From Xanthoparmelia taractica (taxonomy: Eukaryota; Ascomycota; Lecanoromycetes; Lecanorales; Parmeliaceae): a stretch of 30,092 nucleotides of DNA. This document shows positions 11,294-19,335 of this stretch, piece by piece. Both the position numbers and the translations under genes were made by a program. The stretch is taken from positions 1-30,092 of the forward strand of contig JANQBS010000385.1 in NCBI GenBank assembly GCA_033085395.1, given 5' to 3'. How positions within the stretch are numbered: the stretch's first letter is position 1; each line of letters starts with the position of its first letter. The notes beneath the pieces are model-generated. The model saw only the letters and a program-made list of their open reading frames with translations, was not told where the DNA came from and ran no database searches.

Positions 11294-12137
11294 ATGCTTC
11301 ATCATAGTGCCTTCCTGTGCTTAGTTGCTTTCCTGGCAGTGAAAACCTCGTGTGCCGCCACTGCAGCCCCAGGGTACGTACCGCTTCATCAGTGACCCTA
11401 GGTAAGTGAGTACTGGACCTTACAGTGAATCTAGCTACAATACAGTCAATCTTCGTATCGAGACCAACACTTCCACGCTTTGGGAGGGCCCCATATTCTC
11501 GGGGCCACGTAACATCACCCTAGGCGCGGGCCAGTACAGGGGCTCAGTCCCTTGTGACGGCCAAAATGGCCTAGCGCCTGGTGCAAATCCCGGAGTACCA
11601 CCCGGCAACACCCCCACCGATGCCCTCGACGCGGCTGCCAAAATCCGCGGCTTTACCTATGACGGGTTTTACGCTGACGTCTATCGCGACTTTGACATCA
11701 CAACCATCAACGGATTGGCGAATTGGGGAGATGGCACTACTTACACTTACTGGGGCACGGTGGTCAACTATCAAGTCAGTTCATTCGGGCATGGTCTGTT
11801 CCTAAGCGGATGCCAGCAGCTGCTGAATCCAGGCGATGAAGTGCTTTGGGCGTATATGCCGGTAGGGCCGAGCTTCAACACTAACATCAATCTGGAAATA
11901 TCCTTCTTGAAACTGTCACCCACGACGGTGACTGTGAAGAAGGGCAGGAGCTTCACGGTGACTGTTATCGATGGGAGAACTGGGAATTTGACACAAAATG
12001 CAGTCGTTGCGGGGATAAAGACGGATGCGTTGGGCAAGGCTACGATTTACCCTTCCAAGACGGGCTTCTTTCTGTACAAGGCGTCTAGGACAGGCGATGT
12101 GCGGTCGAATGCCATGTATGTTACAGTGACGAAATGA
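11294..12137 (+). CDS. Secreted DUF4430-type protein with Ig-like C-terminal domain, 263 aa, one intron
   Basis: Exons 11294-11373 and 11426-12137 join across a 52-nt intron (GTACGT to TTACAG). The splice completes a glycine codon and keeps the frame. Exon 1 encodes a clear signal peptide, MLHHSAFLCLVAFLAVKTSC, with likely cleavage near residue 22. Residues about 33-170 match the fungal DUF4430 (transcobalamin C-terminal-like) fold: TVNLRIE, an LWEGPIF strand, a TDALDAAAKIRGF helix, YWGTVVNYQ, and a late cysteine. Two cysteines (about 70 and 156) could pair. Residues about 188-263 form an Ig-like beta domain with SPTTVTVKKG, a TDALGKATI block and RSNAMYVTVT at the end. Homologues I recall in fungi are secreted proteins without known activity; a cell-surface or host-interaction role is inference. 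There is no GPI signal. It is the only plus-strand gene of the island, the CDS is unbroken and it is probably functional. Confidence 0.88.
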
Positions 12138-12486
12138 TAGCATATTCCCAGCAGCCTCCTGGGCGGTCATTAAATATCAATTCTATTCTTTGATAACCTT
12201 TTCACATACTCAAGGTCGACATCAGTTCGAACCGCTCATGAAGATGTATACAGATTGCCCGTACATCAAATTAATCTTCCAAGTTTATCATACTTTGCTC
12301 GGACGAACTGGGCTTCCCTGCCCTCCACCCTAGCCCGCCATGCGGCTAAAGATTGTACCAGTCTATTTGATTACGATACAATAGACTTCCAATCACTTAT
12401 TCGACTTTTTCAAAACCCACATTTCGACTGATACTCTAGTTTTTGACAGAAAGTGTGTAGATTTGTTCTCAAAGAAAATATTAGAC
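12138..12486. other. Intergenic, convergent 3' regions
   Basis: This stretch separates the stop of the plus-strand DUF4430 gene from the 3' end of the minus-strand MFS relic. No terminator-like structure or gene could be supported. Confidence 0.5.
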
Positions 12487-13380
12487 CTAGTAAATCTTCC
12501 TCTTAGGCAAGGGCGCAGGGTCCGAAGACTTGCGCCTTTCGCGCTCCTTGGAGACTTTTTTTCATGTTGAGCCACTGCATACAGTACCGCAGGCGGTCTC
12601 GGTACGCAAACGCACACAATGGCCAAGGAGGCAAATGTCAAGACATGTATTATCGATGCAACGTAGGCTCCGCGAATCAGCGGGAGAGAATCAGCTAGAG
12701 CCGTTGGATTCAGCGGGTTTAGCACGAATTACAGCTTGTGGCGATGTTACGTTGGAGCACTTTGGGGGTTCCATCGTCAAGCTGTTCAATAGGACAGATA
12801 GCCTCTGCAATCGAGACGGCGAAGGCAGTTCTTTGTTAGCACGGAGTAACTCTTGTTCATTATCCGAAGTCTGAACTTACTCTCCTAATTGCGAGAAAAT
12901 AAAGTTTGAATACCTTTGACAACGTCAGGATCTTTGTGGTTAGAAGTCTCAGTTCACAGCAAGATGTAGTCACCGTTCGCCAGGAAAAACATCATCGCCA
13001 CTAAGATATGCCGCCCAGGTGTGGCGATATGACTGGAAGGTTGGAGGACTGATCTTTTCATTAACCCAATTCATTTACTGAACAAAATATTACATTCTCA
13101 CTGTATTGCAATATAAGGCGCGTCGATGTCCATTCCGGGCCCAATTCCAACGAGCACAAGGAAGGTTGCCCACATGACTGTTGATGTTGTGGACCACTCC
13201 CGATGGCTGTGAGAAGACTTGTTCCCACGTAGTGGATAACCTGGCCGATTAGGATCACTGAAATCTGCAAGAAAAACGAGTACCCATAGGTCATTGGATT
13301 TACGGAGACAGATAGCATACTTAGTAACAGAAGCTAGTTATGATGCCGCCGGAAGATGGAAGTGCAATAAGCTGTGGAAA
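12487..13380 (-). pseudogene. MFS multidrug-type transporter relic (C-terminal part)
   Basis: Scattered frames on the minus strand read as the last third of a fungal DHA2/14-TM MFS exporter. In order, from high to low coordinates: a degraded LPSSGGIITSFCY helix, GTSLLTAIGSGP, then in another frame VMWATFLVLVGIGPGMDIDA with PYIAIQ (the conserved G-rich helix and PY..Q motif), a highly degraded stretch with stops, LPLIRGAYVASIIHVLTFAS (last transmembrane helix), and finally a basic tail, KKVSKERERRK, ending at a stop at 12487-12489. At least three frame changes are needed, one at a run of seven A/T (12556-12562). The N-terminal two thirds are not visible. Intact relatives export toxins or secondary metabolites by proton antiport. 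Its neighbour is a P450 relic in the same orientation, suggesting both decayed together. Confidence 0.8.
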
Positions 13381-13869
13381 CGTCAAGGACGATGTAATTG
13401 ACCTCACTTTGGATCGCCGAAGAGCTTCTTACTACCTAAAAGTAGAAGGGAAGGCAATACAGTTTCTAGTAATCACTCTTAGTAGCTTAGGATTGATGTC
13501 TAAACTTGGAACTGATGCACTCACTATGTAGTTCGACGTGTTGTTAAATATTAGAAATAGACTTCTAAGAACTGCCATTCTCTGTCTCAGAAAAAGTGAT
13601 ATAGTCAGCATCATTTGATTTGTATCTCCGTGTCAGGAGGGTAGAATGTCGGACAGCATGCACGTCACCTCTAAGCTGAATACCAAGATCGACTCAAGAC
13701 GCAGATCTCCGGGAGGTCCTAACGTGCATGGTGCATGCATGCATTGTGCCTAAACTTCTTACTGCTTTGAGCATATGAACCGTATTACAGCATAACTAGC
13801 AGTATCACACAGGTTCTGACTATGATTAACTGTTGGCCTATCATCCATCCATTTGGAGTCTCATTAGTC
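13381..13869. other. Intergenic between the MFS and P450 relics
   Basis: No recognisable coding similarity. It contains CTCCGGGAG near 13708, resembling the CGG half-sites used by Zn2Cys6 regulators, and GCATGCATGCAT-type alternation near 13730-13745. It may be the degraded upstream region or missing N-terminal part of the MFS gene. Confidence 0.35.
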
Positions 13870-14340
13870 TCAGTCTTTGAATACAACGCCTTCTCTTAGT
13901 TTGATCCGCAACTCAAGCGGTTCCTTCTGGACGATCATCAAAGTTTTCAGCGACTCCCAATCCAGACCTTTATCTTCCTCCTCGGCAATGTCGAATACCC
14001 ACAACAGGCGTGCTAAAATGATTCGCATCTCGGCCCATGCAAGATTTCTGCCAATACAGCTTCTTGGACCCAAGCTAAAGGGGTTGCTGGCCGAGAGGTG
14101 ATCTGCCGCAAACCTCACTGGACGTTGCTCCTTTGGCAACCAACGTTCAGGGGCGAACGCGTTTGCGGAAGCGAAGAAAGTGTCAGAGTGGTTGATGACG
14201 TACGGTCGTACGGAGATAGAAGTCTAGCAACGATTAGAGTGCTTGACTGCAAGGTATCATATTGCAGATCCAGACAGTATACCTTCTCAGAAACAAAGTG
14301 TCCCGCATGTGTCTCCACCCTTGGGTACTATATAAAACGT
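13870..14340 (-). pseudogene. Cytochrome P450 C-terminal fragment
   Basis: The frame contains the haem-binding signature NPFSLGPRSCIGRNLAWAEM with its cysteine ligand, preceded by VRPYVINHS and FAPERWLPKE (the PERW motif before the haem loop) and followed by the L helix and a short C-terminal strand. A 59-nt intron, 14282-14224 (GTATAC to GCTAG), joins the upstream GHFVSEK to TSISV in frame. Just above it, the expected VPKGGDT..CG stretch is one base out of frame at a GGG run (14302-14304). Only the last 150 or so residues of a roughly 500-residue enzyme exist: the I helix, ExxR and membrane anchor are missing, and the neighbour gene's stop codon is at 14369. Intact family members are ER-bound haem monooxygenases, often in secondary metabolism. 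It is truncated and almost certainly non-functional. Confidence 0.88.
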
Positions 14341-14368
14341 GGTTCTTCGCACAATCTTGAATCATGTT

Positions 14369-15650
14369 TCAGCTACCTTCTAGCGTTCGGTCAACGGGAT
14401 GTAGTCCAATCGGGGGAACACCTTTATCCCAATCCCCTTTTACACCAGATTGTACAATTTCTAGCTTTTCAAAGGAAAGAACTTTCAGGCTAACGACTTG
14501 ATTCTCGGTTATGCCATCGTAAGGTCTGAGATCACCATGGCATGTGTTTGTTACTTCCGCCAAGGTCCACCCAGGTCGGTCGGGCACTAAGCTTATTGGC
14601 TCATAACCCTCGCTATCTTCCGTGTTCGAAAGCTCACGGTCATTAACCAGGTACAAACCGCCTGGGACACCGGTTTCCAAGATCCTCAGTACCAAGACAA
14701 ATCCAGTGATTCTCCAATTCGCCTCCCGGAATCCTGCTTTCTCCAGGTTTTGGCTCCACGGACCCTTATGGAAGTTATACTTTCCCATTGTATCGAGGTT
14801 CGGGCTCCAATCACCCATACGGAACACATTCCCTAACCCACTTATTAGCTTTTTTGGCATGATTGTGCGATGGCGAAAATCTTATCGACTGACCTATGGG
14901 GATGAAGAGAAAACTCTGCGCAGCGCTATCTGATCCCAATAAATAGCGTATAGACTGGAGGACATCAGGATTTATTGCCGTCACGCCATATGATTCGACG
15001 GTAGAAAGCTCTGCCTTCGGAACCTTTAAACATCTGCCATTTATCCGCAGGGCTAAAGGCCAGTTTAGGATCGTTCCGAGATAAATTTCAGGTTTGGGAC
15101 TGAGATCTGCCGTCAAAAGGTAGGCGTTGACGACAGCTGACTCGTCATTAGCATCTTTCCAATCCGCCACCATGAGGCACTCGCTCAACCTCTCGAGCGA
15201 AATGTCCTCAAAGCCTTTGCGTTTCCTGCGAGCCAACAGCTCGTACTGCTCTTGTACCCATAAAAAGTATCTCTTTGAGTTGATCTTGTTCTTCTTTACA
15301 TAGTCCGACCATTCCAGACAATCTTTCATGCTTTTCATCGGTTGTCTTTGGAATTTGATGAGGAGAATGACAGCCGTCTCCAAAAAGTTCCTGTCGTCTG
15401 GCCCGGACTCTTTCCACTTGTTGAGAATTGCGGCACGGGCCTCGGTGTAAGCGATGCCCACGTAGCCTTTCCACAGATACAAAACTTTGGCTGACATCCT
15501 ATCAAAGGCCTCACGCTCGGCTTTAGGCACATAGCTCAGTAGCCTGGGCTGTTCTGTAGACTCTGTCTTGCCGGACGCCGTTGCAGCGGAATGGTAGGCC
15601 TCATGGCGGGCGGATACGGTATGCTGGTTCGAATCAACGGCAGCAGACAT
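14369..15650 (-). CDS. Conserved-looking protein of unknown function, 406 aa, one intron
   Basis: Exons 15650-14894 and 14832-14369 join across a 61-nt intron (GTCAGT to GGTTAG, branch-like CTAAT) that keeps the frame and replaces a read-through tail with GNVFRMGDWSPNL. The start ATG at 15650 follows a pyrimidine-rich leader and a TATA-like TTAAATAG about 45 bases upstream. There is no signal peptide and no membrane segment. Residues about 1-45 are polar and probably disordered. Residues 50-250 are rich in W, K and charged helices (YLWKGYVGIAY, LEWSDYVKKNK, RYFLWVQEQYELLARRKRKG); residues 250-406 are richer in beta-like segments (WRITGFVLVLRI, GGLYLVND). I do not recognise the family. The unbroken frame and clean intron argue for a real gene. 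Its 3' end abuts the truncated P450, so the junction may be a rearrangement point. Confidence 0.75.
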
Positions 15651-16059
15651 AGAGAGGGTGAGGAAGGATCGTCGGTATAAGGGATTGTGCTCTATTTAAC
15701 GATGAGTCGTTTGACAAGGGAAAGTGTGTTAACTTGAGTTGAGGATAACGTTGGCACGGATAAGGCAGATTTGAAGGTCGGTGGTGTACTTATACAACAG
15801 AGTTTTTTTTTTTAATTAATGGCCAGGAAGGTATATGAATGTGTTGAAATATTGAGAGGAGGATGAAGGATTGATTGTTTCTATGGGTGTGAGAAGGCTA
15901 CTTATACCCCTATTTGACACCCATGCGGGGTAGTCCTAACACAGTGGTCTCAACACCGTGCAGCAGCAATTCCAACAGAGTGTTGAGGGATCTAATATCG
16001 CGTCGCTTACATTTATGATTTAGCAGTACGAATAATGCTATAGGGTAGCGATGTTGAGT

Positions 16060-16104
16060 AGGATAGGTAGAAATAGGATAGGTAGAAGTAGGATAAAGTA
16101 AAAG
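16060..16104 (+). repeat. 15-bp tandem repeat, about three units
   Basis: Units starting AGGATAGGTAGAAAT at 16060, 16075 and a diverged third at 16090. It is in frame as a 5-residue repeat on the minus strand but not part of a supported gene. Confidence 0.8.
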
Positions 16105-16251
16105 CAGAAAGATTGGAAAGGAAGTGGGCATGCGTTTGACCCTGAAAATAAGGCTCCTATTTTGACCATCAGTCACGTGAAACTTCCAATATAAATAGTC
16201 AGAGGATGAAGCTGGCACTGGCAGAGACAGCCCTATGAAGCGCAGCGAAAG

Positions 16252-16341
16252 GCAGCATCGCGGAAAGCAGCACTGTGAATGGCAGTACTGTAGAAGCCAG
16301 TACTAGGGAAAGCAGCACCGTAAAAGCCAGTACCGTAGAGG
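16252..16341 (+). repeat. Minisatellite, 14-16-bp units, about six copies
   Basis: Successive units begin at about 16252, 16267, 16282, 16296, 16312 and 16326 with a consensus close to GCAGTACTGTAGAAG. The GCAG/CCAG start and GTA core are kept while unit length varies by one or two bases. A shorter degenerate unit precedes them at 16242. It lies outside any supported gene. Confidence 0.8.
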
Positions 16342-16711
16342 GTTCTGGGTGGTGGGGATTTGTAGGATAGACGTTCCTAGAATTTAATTAGTCACCATGA
16401 TGACTCATATTCTCAAGTCGCAGGGCACAGTCATCGATCTTCCGTATTTTATATCCGAGCTAAAACATTCTAGAAGCTTTTGAACCTCCAGTTAAACGTG
16501 ACATTCGTTGCACCTTCAACAGGGCCCCTCGTTATTCTGGCAGCTGCCAAACCAGCTCTTTTCGGCCGCCCTAACACCGAAAAGAAGATACTCATCGGTA
16601 CTTTTGGATGATTGCAGGCGCCAAGCTGCTGACCTAAGACTCCTCCAGCCTTCAGCTTAATTCGTACCAGGAATTCCGCCGTCTTCACGTGTAGAGTCAT
16701 CAGCATCGTCG

Positions 16712-18269
16712 TCAGCTTTGTCGTCGCCCTTCCCCTGCACGATCTATGACTTGCTGGATAAGCTGTTCGTCGCTAGGTTGCTCGTGAGGAATGGGCTCCA
16801 AACCTCGCGCATCGTTATCAAAGATTCTAGCTTCGCCGGCATGCAAATTTGCCTGACTTCTATGATTTTCACGAATCTGGTCCCAAGCCGCAGATCCAAG
16901 AAAAGTCAGTGCTGTTGAGGCTATGGCGGCCACGACGAAGACCCAGATTTTGCCAAGGTTGCTGAATTGCTGGCTGTCACCGAGACTCAGGAACGGCATA
17001 CTAAAGCAGGTCTACTAACCGTAAGTCTTATGTTTCTACTGGATTCGCATTCCATGCAGCCCTTCGAGACGAAATACTTAGTGCGCAGAAAGTTGCCGGT
17101 AGATAAAGCATCGTCATGTGGGCGATCTTTGTCATGCTTTGGGAATTCTTTTGCGATATCTCTCCCTGCTCCTTCGCTTGCCGCATATCGATCTGATTTT
17201 GCTCCGCTATTCTGCGTAGAGCAATTGTATTCGCCCGCATGTACGAAGCATTATTTATTTTGACCGAGGTGGTGAACTATGTGTATCTTGGCTCGCACTA
17301 TTTCTGAGCAGTACCCCACTCACCGTGCGACGGCTTAAAAGTAGTTGGTTTTTGAGGAACTCGTAAGAATCCGTCAAAGAATCGATATCATTCTGGAAAT
17401 TTTGCATGAATGTCCTTGCTGTATGTTCTACCTTTATACCAAGATTTGGCAGTTCCCTTTCGAAATACTGACATATAGCTTCCGTTGAATTTTTTAGTTG
17501 TAGTAAGTGACTGATAGAGAGATTAAGATTAACTAGTGTCTCGTTACAGCCAGTAATGGGTCCAGTATCAAGAGCCCTGCCAGTAGCCACGACCAATCCT
17601 CGGAGCTGGAAGCATCACAATCAGATATTCTAGCAGGACTGCTTTTAGTGGACATACCGTCATTGATCCGAGTGACATTGTCACCCACCGCGTCCTCTGC
17701 CAGGTCGATAGTGCGGTTTGTATCAAGATCAAATGGATCTGGGACCATTGGAGATTATCCTGACCCAAGATACCGGTGAAAAGTGATGGGAGTACTGCTA
17801 TGAAATCCGCCTTCATGAAAGGGGGGTATAAGACCAATACACGCACACGAGAATTGTGATCTTCCAGTACCTGCCAAATATAGAGTGTGTCATGTTTCAC
17901 TCCACCAGTTGCATTATTGATCCCCTCGACAGGAACACGATACCAGCAGCAACGAATGGACCCTGCAGAGACGACGAAAAAGCCGTGTCGTGGCTGTGGA
18001 TCGAAGAGATGGTTGATTGCAACCTTGGGCACATTCCAATTCGGAAAGAGGGCAGCTATGGAAGCTTTCTCTGCACCTAAAGTACGCTGATCTGTGTCGA
18101 ACGATACAAAGACAACATGATCTGCCTTAGGATCTTGATCATTGGATAAGCCTTCTGTGACGGGTGAGTTGGCAAAGCGAGTAAACGCTCCACCATTGGT
18201 CCAGTACCGGAGCTTATTACCAACACCAAACTCATCCACTACAGCACTATCGATTGAGTGATCATCCAT
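16712..18269 (-). CDS. CorA-like two-TM fungal membrane protein, five exons (one junction uncertain)
   Basis: Exons 18269-17774, 17696-17658, 17598-17324, 17276-17071 and 17000-16712 join in frame through GT-AG introns of 77, 59, 47 and 70 nt, giving about 434 aa. The start MDDHSIDSAV is the first ATG in this frame. The N-terminal 165 residues form an unrecognised soluble domain with FVSFDTDQ, SIAALFPNWNVPK, CCWYRVPVEG and DTLYIWQVLEDHNS. A helical region follows (exon 3 and 4), then two transmembrane segments, MTMLYLPATFCALSI (about 320-340) and IWVFVVAAIASTALTFLG (about 356-378), and an acidic cytosolic-type tail. The TM1-loop-TM2 layout with LPATF and SMPF resembles the C terminus of fungal CorA-like proteins; the GMN selectivity motif of true magnesium channels is not present, so ion transport is uncertain. 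The first intron is doubtful: the skipped DNA itself looks coding in two frames, so a frameshift near 17730 or a 35-nt intron are alternatives. Confidence 0.72.
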
Positions 18270-18402
18270 TCTGATCCTGTGGTATGATGTTTTGAAAAGG
18301 CTGAGAATAGAAGAAGTGAGATTGGGAGGAGCAGCAGATACGAGGGAAAGGGAAGGTAGCGAGAAAGCAGCGAGGGGCAGTGCGCGCCAACGCCTCGGCC
18401 AT
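18262..18402 (-). promoter_or_regulatory. Upstream ORF (46 aa) overlapping the CorA-like start
   Basis: The leader contains an ATG at 18402-18400 (context CCAAATGGC) in another frame. Its ORF ends at the TGA 18264-18262, overlapping the main start codon within ATGGATGA. Such an arrangement usually lowers downstream translation or couples it by reinitiation. The main frame through the same leader reads like a signal peptide (RALPLAAFSLPSLSLVSAAP) but has no ATG, so an alternative start cannot be excluded. Confidence 0.45.
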
Positions 18403-18468
18403 TTGGTGGGGGCAAGCCGAACCGGGCCAGGCAACCACCGGTAATGTGGGGGTTATGTTTGACACCGG

Positions 18469-18475
18469 TTTTATA
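18469..18475 (-). promoter_or_regulatory. TATA box of the CorA-like gene
   Basis: TATAAAA on the minus strand, about 70 bases upstream of the uORF ATG and 200 upstream of the main ATG. It is the best TATA match upstream of this gene. Confidence 0.55.
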
Positions 18476-18664
18476 GCAGTTCGAAGAGGTGGCGAGATTT
18501 TCCCTTTTCGGCTATCACAACACTAGGAACTAGATATAATGCCAACACTATTTGAAGCGGCCGTCGAGTCAACTATCCACGATCACCTCAATACCAGAAA
18601 ATCAATCTATATCATTATCTGCTTGCTGGTATCGGGGAAGCCGGATTAAATCTAGGTCTGGAAG
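18476..18664. other. Right edge of the gene island, no gene seen
   Basis: Upstream flank of the CorA-like gene with normal composition. The AT-rich repeat block begins abruptly at 18665. Confidence 0.5.
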
Positions 18665-18929
18665 TACGGGTCGGAAAGGTCTGGGATGGTCTGGGATATG
18701 AGGTGTCGATACCATACCATGGTATGATATGATATTGAGATCATATTATTTGATTTTTATGAAATGATCTGAGAGACGTGCTGGTATCATAAAATAATCT
18801 AGAAAATTTCTAATATATGCAGAGGTATCTTATATTATATGCAGGGATATAGGAAATATACTATATATAGAAGAAGTTACTCTATATAGAATTATGCGAA
18901 CGTATTCTAACTATTATTCTAGCTATCAC
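18665..18929 (+). mobile_element. hAT-like left-end module, RIP-mutated
   Basis: Starts TACGGGTCGGAAAGGTCTGG and matches 27883-28160 nearly throughout, with differences that are mostly G-to-A and C-to-T. It is interrupted at 18930 by an LTR, exactly after CTATCAC. The candidate 8-bp duplication on the left is TCTGGAAG (18657-18664); no matching right end is found in the window. Confidence 0.8.
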
Positions 18930-19111
18930 TATTAGAACTACAACTAGAACAAGTTAATAATAATATGTAACGAATAAATTAAGTCTAAGGAGAAACTATC
19001 TAGCTGGGAAGAAATATCTATAAGGGACGCCAAGGCCTATAGGGACTAGTTTTAATTGAGAAGAAAAGTCGTAGTTTTAATTAAGAAGGTAAGCCGACTT
19101 GATATTATAGA
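18930..19111 (-). mobile_element. Truncated LTR of the gypsy family
   Basis: Matches the LTRs at 20595 and 26774 from TATTAGAAC onward through CTATCTAGCTGG and GCCGACTTGATATT, then stops at 19111 where another hAT-like terminus begins; the last 30 or so LTR bases are missing. It carries the longer LTR form with a duplicated internal segment, like the copy at 26774. Confidence 0.85.
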
Positions 19112-19335
19112 TACGGGCCGGAAAGGTCTGGTATATTTAGTGGGATATCCCATACCATATCATATTATATTATATCATGAGAGAGTATCATGAAGGGGTT
19201 ATATTAGATTACTTATAAAGATATAAGATAGAAAATTACTGATATCATGAAATAATCTAGGAAATTTCTAATATATGTAGAGATATTTTATAATATAGAT
19301 TATTTCTTATATTAGATAACGAATAAGATAAGAAA
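19112..19335 (-). mobile_element. hAT-like right-end module in reverse orientation, RIP-mutated
   Basis: Starts TACGGGCCGGAAAGGTCTGG and continues through AGTGGGATATCCCATACC. It matches the reverse complement of 28220-28453 and the copy at 29703. Similarity ends near AATAAGATAAGAAA, after which unrelated AT-rich DNA follows. It cuts into the LTR at 18930-19111. Its other end is not in the window. Confidence 0.8.

Larger units (their letters stand above)
15651..16711. other. Intergenic with tandem repeats
   Basis: It contains the promoter of the 406-aa gene at its left side, a T run near 15805-15813, and two short tandem arrays listed separately. An ORF at 15910-16218 owes part of its length to one array, and the ORF at 16470-16706 directly follows the stop of the CorA-like gene and has no recognisable features. 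No gene is called. Confidence 0.5.

Noticed and set aside
10732..11307. 191-codon plus-strand ORF
   Set aside because: It opens at GTG, has no recognisable domain, and covers the CCAAT/TATA promoter and start codon of the DUF4430 gene.
15910..16218. 102-codon minus-strand ORF
   Set aside because: Part of it is translated from the 15-bp tandem repeat; no domain or promoter support.
16470..16706. 78-codon minus-strand ORF directly after the CorA-like stop
   Set aside because: No recognisable similarity, no own promoter; most likely 3' untranslated sequence.
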